Origin: Virgibacillus profundi
Lineage (GTDB): Bacteria; Bacillota; Bacilli; Bacillales; Amphibacillaceae
Assembly: GCF_002287375.1 (NCBI RefSeq)
Contig: NZ_NPOA01000006.1
Coordinates: 1 to 64,000, forward strand
Direction of reading: 5' to 3'
DNA: 64,000 bases
Shown: positions 60,842-64,000 of the stretch, one piece after another
Numbering within the stretch: the first letter of the stretch is position 1
How the letters are laid out: every line of letters begins with the position of its first letter
Made by a program: the position numbers and the translations under genes
The notes under the pieces: generated by a model
What the model was told of the DNA's origin: nothing
What the model saw: the letters and a program-made list of their open reading frames with translations, nothing else
Database searches by the model: none

Positions 60842-60880
60842 GTTGAGCGATCTTTGAGTTATATGGATCGCTCAACTTTT
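60842..60880 (+). terminator. Terminator of the sat-like gene
   Basis: GTTGAGCGATC pairs with GATCGCTCAAC around TTTGAGTTATATG, followed by TTTTCT. Confidence 0.8.
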
Positions 60881-61219
60881 CTATTGAAATTCTCTCAAAA
60901 ATATTACATCTTCATTTGATAAAGGCAGATTGTAAATCATTGTTTTTCCACCTTTTGTTTTACGCAGTATTACTTTTCCGTCTGCCAATTCCCTTTCAGT
61001 CAGAATACACGGGATTTCATTCTTAATAAGCTTTCCTTCATGATCATAAAACAAATAAGCTTCTTTATCGTCATATATAAAGGAGTTAATTTTTATATTT
61101 GGTGTAATGAACAATGTTACCTTTTCATGGTCATTCCACATGACTTTTACAAGAATTTTTTTCTTCATCTTCTTTTCTATGAAAGCTTTCAATGCATGTA
61201 ATGAAATGGTTTCTTCCAT
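60881..61219 (-). CDS. Hypothetical protein, 112 residues
   Basis: I do not recognise the family. A soluble, basic-to-neutral protein without signal or membrane segment; the N-terminus is helical (SLHALKAFIEKKMKKKI) and the rest alternates short hydrophobic strands (VTLFITPNIKINSFIYDDKE, AYLFYDHEGKLI). ATG 61219 follows GGAGGAAT; the frame open from 61249 contains that site. Convergent with the sat-like gene. Confidence 0.6.
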   Translation of the reverse strand: MEETISLHALKAFIEKKMKKKILVKVMWNDHEKVTLFITPNIKINSFIYDDKEAYLFYDHEGKLIKNEIPCILTERELADGKVILRKTKGGKTMIYNLPLSNEDVIFLREFQ

Positions 61220-61469
61220 GGTTATTCCTCCAAGTACTTTTTTCAGCATAGTTGCCCACTCTTAAGTGAAATATTAGTTGAACAATTTCATATACTGTTT
61301 GATATTTTTACCTTTTTTTTGCTTCATTACTCTCAGGGTTCTCATTCACCAAATATTTTAATGTGAAACAACCTGAAATTTTATGCTCATTTTAAATAAA
61401 TAAGCGTCTTATCTTTTATATTTTTCGAATTCATACTATTATTATAATAAGACAGAAAGAAGGGAAAAT

Positions 61470-62114
61470 ATGATTCATGTAATTCGCTGGATATTTTACA
61501 TGTCCGGTCTGATGGTGTTTAGCTTTGGTATTACAGTTACCCTAAAAATGCAGCATCTGGGGGTACACCCGTGGGATGTTTTAAATGTTGCCATGTATGA
61601 AAAAGTGGGCTTATCTATTGGCTCATGGGCAATTATATTTTCAATTGTATTGATTATTGTTTCATGGATACTTGATAAAAGCTATATCAAAATTGGAACA
61701 TTTTTAAATGCCATTCTTGTAGGGGCATTTGTCGATCTTTTCCTATGGTTGGATTTTCTCCCAAATGCAAGTCATGCCTGGACAGATATCCTTATCATTA
61801 TTATTGGTATTATCATTATGGGAATTGGTGGTGGCCTGTATAATTCGGCTGAAGTTGGTGCAGGACCAAGAGATGGATTCATGCTGTCCATTTCAGATAA
61901 AACCGGTGCATCTGTTGGCAAGGTGCGGATTATTACGGAAACGCTGGTGTTGATTATTGGACTGATCTTAGGTGGACCAGTATTTGTTATTACATTTATT
62001 TTTACCTTTGTACAAAGCCCAATATTTGCTTTTTCCTTTGAAAAATTTAAAAAGGTTATTGCTTTTATACAATCCCGGCATATTAAAAGACAATATTCCA
62101 GATCCAGTGCATAA
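61470..62114 (+). CDS. YczE/YitT-family membrane protein
   Basis: A 214-residue protein with about five membrane helices. Its start (YMSGLMVFSFGITVTLKMQ-HLGVHPWDVLN) and the GGGLYNSAEVGAGPRDGFML segment are marks of the YczE/YyaS/YitT group. Function unknown in the family; YczE of B. subtilis influences surfactin/polyketide production. AGAAGGG precedes the ATG. A CDF-type gene follows. Confidence 0.8.
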   Translation: MIHVIRWIFYMSGLMVFSFGITVTLKMQHLGVHPWDVLNVAMYEKVGLSIGSWAIIFSIVLIIVSWILDKSYIKIGTFLNAILVGAFVDLFLWLDFLPNASHAWTDILIIIIGIIIMGIGGGLYNSAEVGAGPRDGFMLSISDKTGASVGKVRIITETLVLIIGLILGGPVFVITFIFTFVQSPIFAFSFEKFKKVIAFIQSRHIKRQYSRSSA

Positions 62115-62178
62115 TTTTCCCTACACTCATAAAACAACTATCCAGGGGGCATAAATAAACTGAATGGGGGTTGTTTTT

Positions 62179-63123
62179 GTGAGTTTATTGGAAAAGTTTA
62201 AAAAAGGTAATACTTCATCAGGTATTGCGGCATTGGGGAACTCATTTCTAGCTGTAATTAAGGGAATTGCTGCAGCTTTTAGTGGAAATGGTTCCATGTT
62301 TGCCTCAGCCATGCATTCGATGGCAGATGCGGTCAATCAGGGGTTTGTTTACTTCGGAAGTGTGCTCTCGGAATTCCCGGCATCCAAACGCTTTCCTACA
62401 GGGTTTGGACGTGTCATTAATATTTTTTGTATGGTAGCAGTTATTGTAGTGACTGTTATGGCTTATGAAACGATAATGACAGGCTGGAATTTATTCCAAA
62501 ATCCTGAAGAATCAGGTGGTTTGCTCTTAAACTTTATTGTGTTACTGGTTTCTTTAGTGGTTGATGGATTTATTTTATACAAAGCAATGAAAGAAATTGC
62601 TGTTGAATCAAATAGTGAATCAAGTGGAATTTTACGTACAGCTTTTACGAATGTAGGAAAAGCCTCGCCGGCAACTCGTCTCGTATTTTACGAAGATTTA
62701 GTTGCAACATCCGGTGCAGCTTTGGCAATGCTTGGAATTGTTCTGTCACAGTTTTTCGGTATTCTCAAGGCCGATGGCATTATTTCAATTATAATTGGTC
62801 TTTTGATGCTCTTTGTCGCATTTCGAGTCGGGTATGATAATATGGTTGGGCTGATTGGTGTCGCTGCTCCGGCGGAGGTACAGAAAAAGCTAACCTCGTT
62901 ACTCCTGGATGATGAAAATGTCGTGGATATTTATAAGGTTCGAATTATTCAGGAAGGTCGCTTGTACCATGTCGAAGGGACTGTTGAACTTAAAAAGGGA
63001 TTGACCCTTGCAGATGCTGATGACATTAAATTTCGCCTTACAGACAAGCTTTTAAGGCAACCCGAAGTCGCAGATGTTGTGTTGGGAATAATTGAAGATG
63101 ATGACAAAAAAAGTTGGAATTAG
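62179..63123 (+). CDS. Cation diffusion facilitator-family transporter
   Basis: A 314-residue CDF metal-proton antiporter: six membrane helices, then a cytoplasmic domain (about 225-310) with ferredoxin-like strands. The first metal site is the HSMADAVNQ motif; the helix-5 site reads FYEDLVATSGAALA, with Glu-Asp in place of the usual HxxxD, as in a Bacillus subgroup. Probably exports Zn, Mn or Fe. I prefer GTG 62179, about nine bases after GGGGG, over ATG 62164, which has no site. Confidence 0.85.
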   Translation: MSLLEKFKKGNTSSGIAALGNSFLAVIKGIAAAFSGNGSMFASAMHSMADAVNQGFVYFGSVLSEFPASKRFPTGFGRVINIFCMVAVIVVTVMAYETIMTGWNLFQNPEESGGLLLNFIVLLVSLVVDGFILYKAMKEIAVESNSESSGILRTAFTNVGKASPATRLVFYEDLVATSGAALAMLGIVLSQFFGILKADGIISIIIGLLMLFVAFRVGYDNMVGLIGVAAPAEVQKKLTSLLLDDENVVDIYKVRIIQEGRLYHVEGTVELKKGLTLADADDIKFRLTDKLLRQPEVADVVLGIIEDDDKKSWN

Positions 63124-63156
63124 GAAAAGTGAGCAAACAAAAGCGTATAAATAGAG

Positions 63157-63196
63157 AAAATAGTATGATGCAAAAATGCTTCATACTATTTTATTG
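63157..63196 (+). terminator. Terminator of the CDF gene
   Basis: AAAATAGTATGA pairs with TCATACTATTTT around TGCAAAAATGCT, followed by TTATTG. Confidence 0.8.
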
Positions 63197-63306
63197 TTGC
63201 TAATGATAGTCAGAAGTTTATGATAATATAGGAGGTATGAGAGTTAGTCTAAAAATGAAGAATGATGTCAGTTCTAAAAATTTATTCAAAATGAGGTAAA
63301 ATTTTA

Positions 63307-63834
63307 ATGATAATCATGATAAATGGTGCGTTTGGCGTAGGAAAGACAACTATTTCTAATGGACTGCTAGAAGAGTTGGAAAATAGTATGATCTATGATC
63401 CAGAAGAGGTAGGATTTATGCTAGGAAATATTATTCCGGAGAAAGTAAAACAAATCGAAGCGGGGACAGGTGATTTTCAAGACTTGCAACTATGGAAAGA
63501 ATTAACTGTTAAGGTAGCAAAACTATTGATTACAAAATATAAAGTTAATCTTATAGTACCTATGACTATTCGAAAACCAGAATACTTTAGTTACATTATA
63601 AATGGATTTAAAAATATTGATAAACAAACGTATCATTTTTGTTTGACAGCAAGTAAGCATACGATTTATGAAAGATTGAGGAAGCGAGGAGAGGAGGAAG
63701 GAAATTGGTGTTATCAGCAAACTGAAAAATGTTTACAATCCTTTAATGAATACGATTTTGGAGAGTACATTGACACTGAAAATGTGAGCACGACTGTTAT
63801 TGTTGATCAGATAGTGGAAAAAATAAATCTTTAG
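63307..63834 (+). CDS. TmrB-like P-loop protein
   Basis: A 175-residue P-loop protein, close in pattern to B. subtilis TmrB (tunicamycin resistance): MINGAFGVGKTTISNGLLEE, MIYDPEEVGFMLGNIIPE, LIVPMTIRKPEYFSYIINGF and HFCLTASKHTIYERLRKR. It is about 20 residues shorter at the C-terminus than TmrB. It may bind the drug or ATP at the membrane. Related P-loop kinases act on antibiotics or nucleotides. The ATG follows AAAATGAGGT. Confidence 0.75.
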   Translation: MIIMINGAFGVGKTTISNGLLEELENSMIYDPEEVGFMLGNIIPEKVKQIEAGTGDFQDLQLWKELTVKVAKLLITKYKVNLIVPMTIRKPEYFSYIINGFKNIDKQTYHFCLTASKHTIYERLRKRGEEEGNWCYQQTEKCLQSFNEYDFGEYIDTENVSTTVIVDQIVEKINL

Positions 63835-63937
63835 ATGCTTTTTGTGAGTTTTTTGTTGTAGTTGATATAAACTGCGACGTAAGGAAACTTCCCTTGCGCG
63901 ATTTACTTTCTCTTACAAATATTGGTTGAGTGCGTGG

Positions 63938-64000
63938 ATTCGCTCCGGAAATATACTTCGCTTTCCGCGGGCTCGCGCTGAGCCTCCTCGGTCGCAAAGA
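63938..64000. repeat. Interspersed repeat, copy 3 (cut by the window end)
   Basis: GATTCGCTCCGGAAATATAC, then CTTTCCGCGGGCTCGCGCTG and AGCCTCCTCGGTCGCA match the left part of copies 1 and 2. Confidence 0.8.

Overview
The window looks like chromosomal DNA of a halotolerant, low-GC, spore-forming-type Bacillaceae bacterium (Oceanobacillus, Virgibacillus, Lentibacillus or a relative). This is inferred from AT-rich DNA, strong AGGAGG-type ribosome sites, many TTG/GTG starts, a bacilliredoxin, an Isd haem locus with a class B sortase, and a complete OpuC compatible-solute transporter. I see no rRNA, tRNA, CRISPR array or intact prophage. The sequence has many gene remnants and several small repeat families.

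Layout. 1-5.4 kb: the end of a secreted Ig-like-domain protein (probably a bacillopeptidase F-type protease), IS3-family debris, a FadR-type GntR regulator, malate:quinone oxidoreductase (mqo) and a Cys/Met PLP enzyme. 5.4-12 kb: cutC, then a duplicated segment (6225-7302 and 10395-12044) carrying an OpuAC-like glycine-betaine-binding lipoprotein and a PspC-domain gene. The first copy is damaged (84 residues of the binding protein replaced by one, pspC broken). Two other lipoproteins lie between the copies. 12.1-17.1 kb: a three-gene acyl operon (FabF-like condensing enzyme, AMP-forming acyl ligase, hotdog thioesterase) and a 7-TM protein/ResA-like thioredoxin pair, followed by an exact 52-bp-period tandem repeat. 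17.4-20.8 kb: a double-domain AhpD-like protein, a SEC-C protein, a viroplasmin-type RNase H and an unknown gene.

21.2-27.9 kb: an Isd-type haem uptake locus, with two NEAT surface proteins (NPKTG and NPQTG sorting signals), a haem-binding lipoprotein, permease, ATPase and class B sortase. A 320-bp interspersed repeat splits it in two. 28.8-32.2 kb: opuCA-CB-CC-CD. 32.4-36.8 kb: a 2-hydroxyacid dehydrogenase, a ThDP enzyme and an aldehyde dehydrogenase, which could form a 2-hydroxyacid to carboxylate route. 36.9-41.5 kb: a TetR regulator divergent from an MMPL/YhgE-like pair, whose first gene seems to start at a non-standard AUA codon.

41.7-51.4 kb: redox and regulatory genes (YdhR-like, DsbA-like, FMN reductase, two TetR, one MarR, four SDRs, bacilliredoxin), a frameshifted Old Yellow Enzyme and fragments of other genes. 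Three copies of the tail and terminator of the YhgE-like gene are scattered here. 52-59 kb: two paralogous DUF485 plus sodium:solute symporter pairs, the first cotranscribed with a LytS/LytT two-component system. A cre site and a possible LytTR half-site lie between the pairs, which suggests control of the second pair by LytT and CcpA. 59-64 kb: an atypical sulfate adenylyltransferase without the usual sulfate-binding QxRN motif, an unknown protein, a YczE/YitT-type membrane protein, a CDF cation transporter, a TmrB-like P-loop protein and the start of a third copy of the 320-bp repeat.
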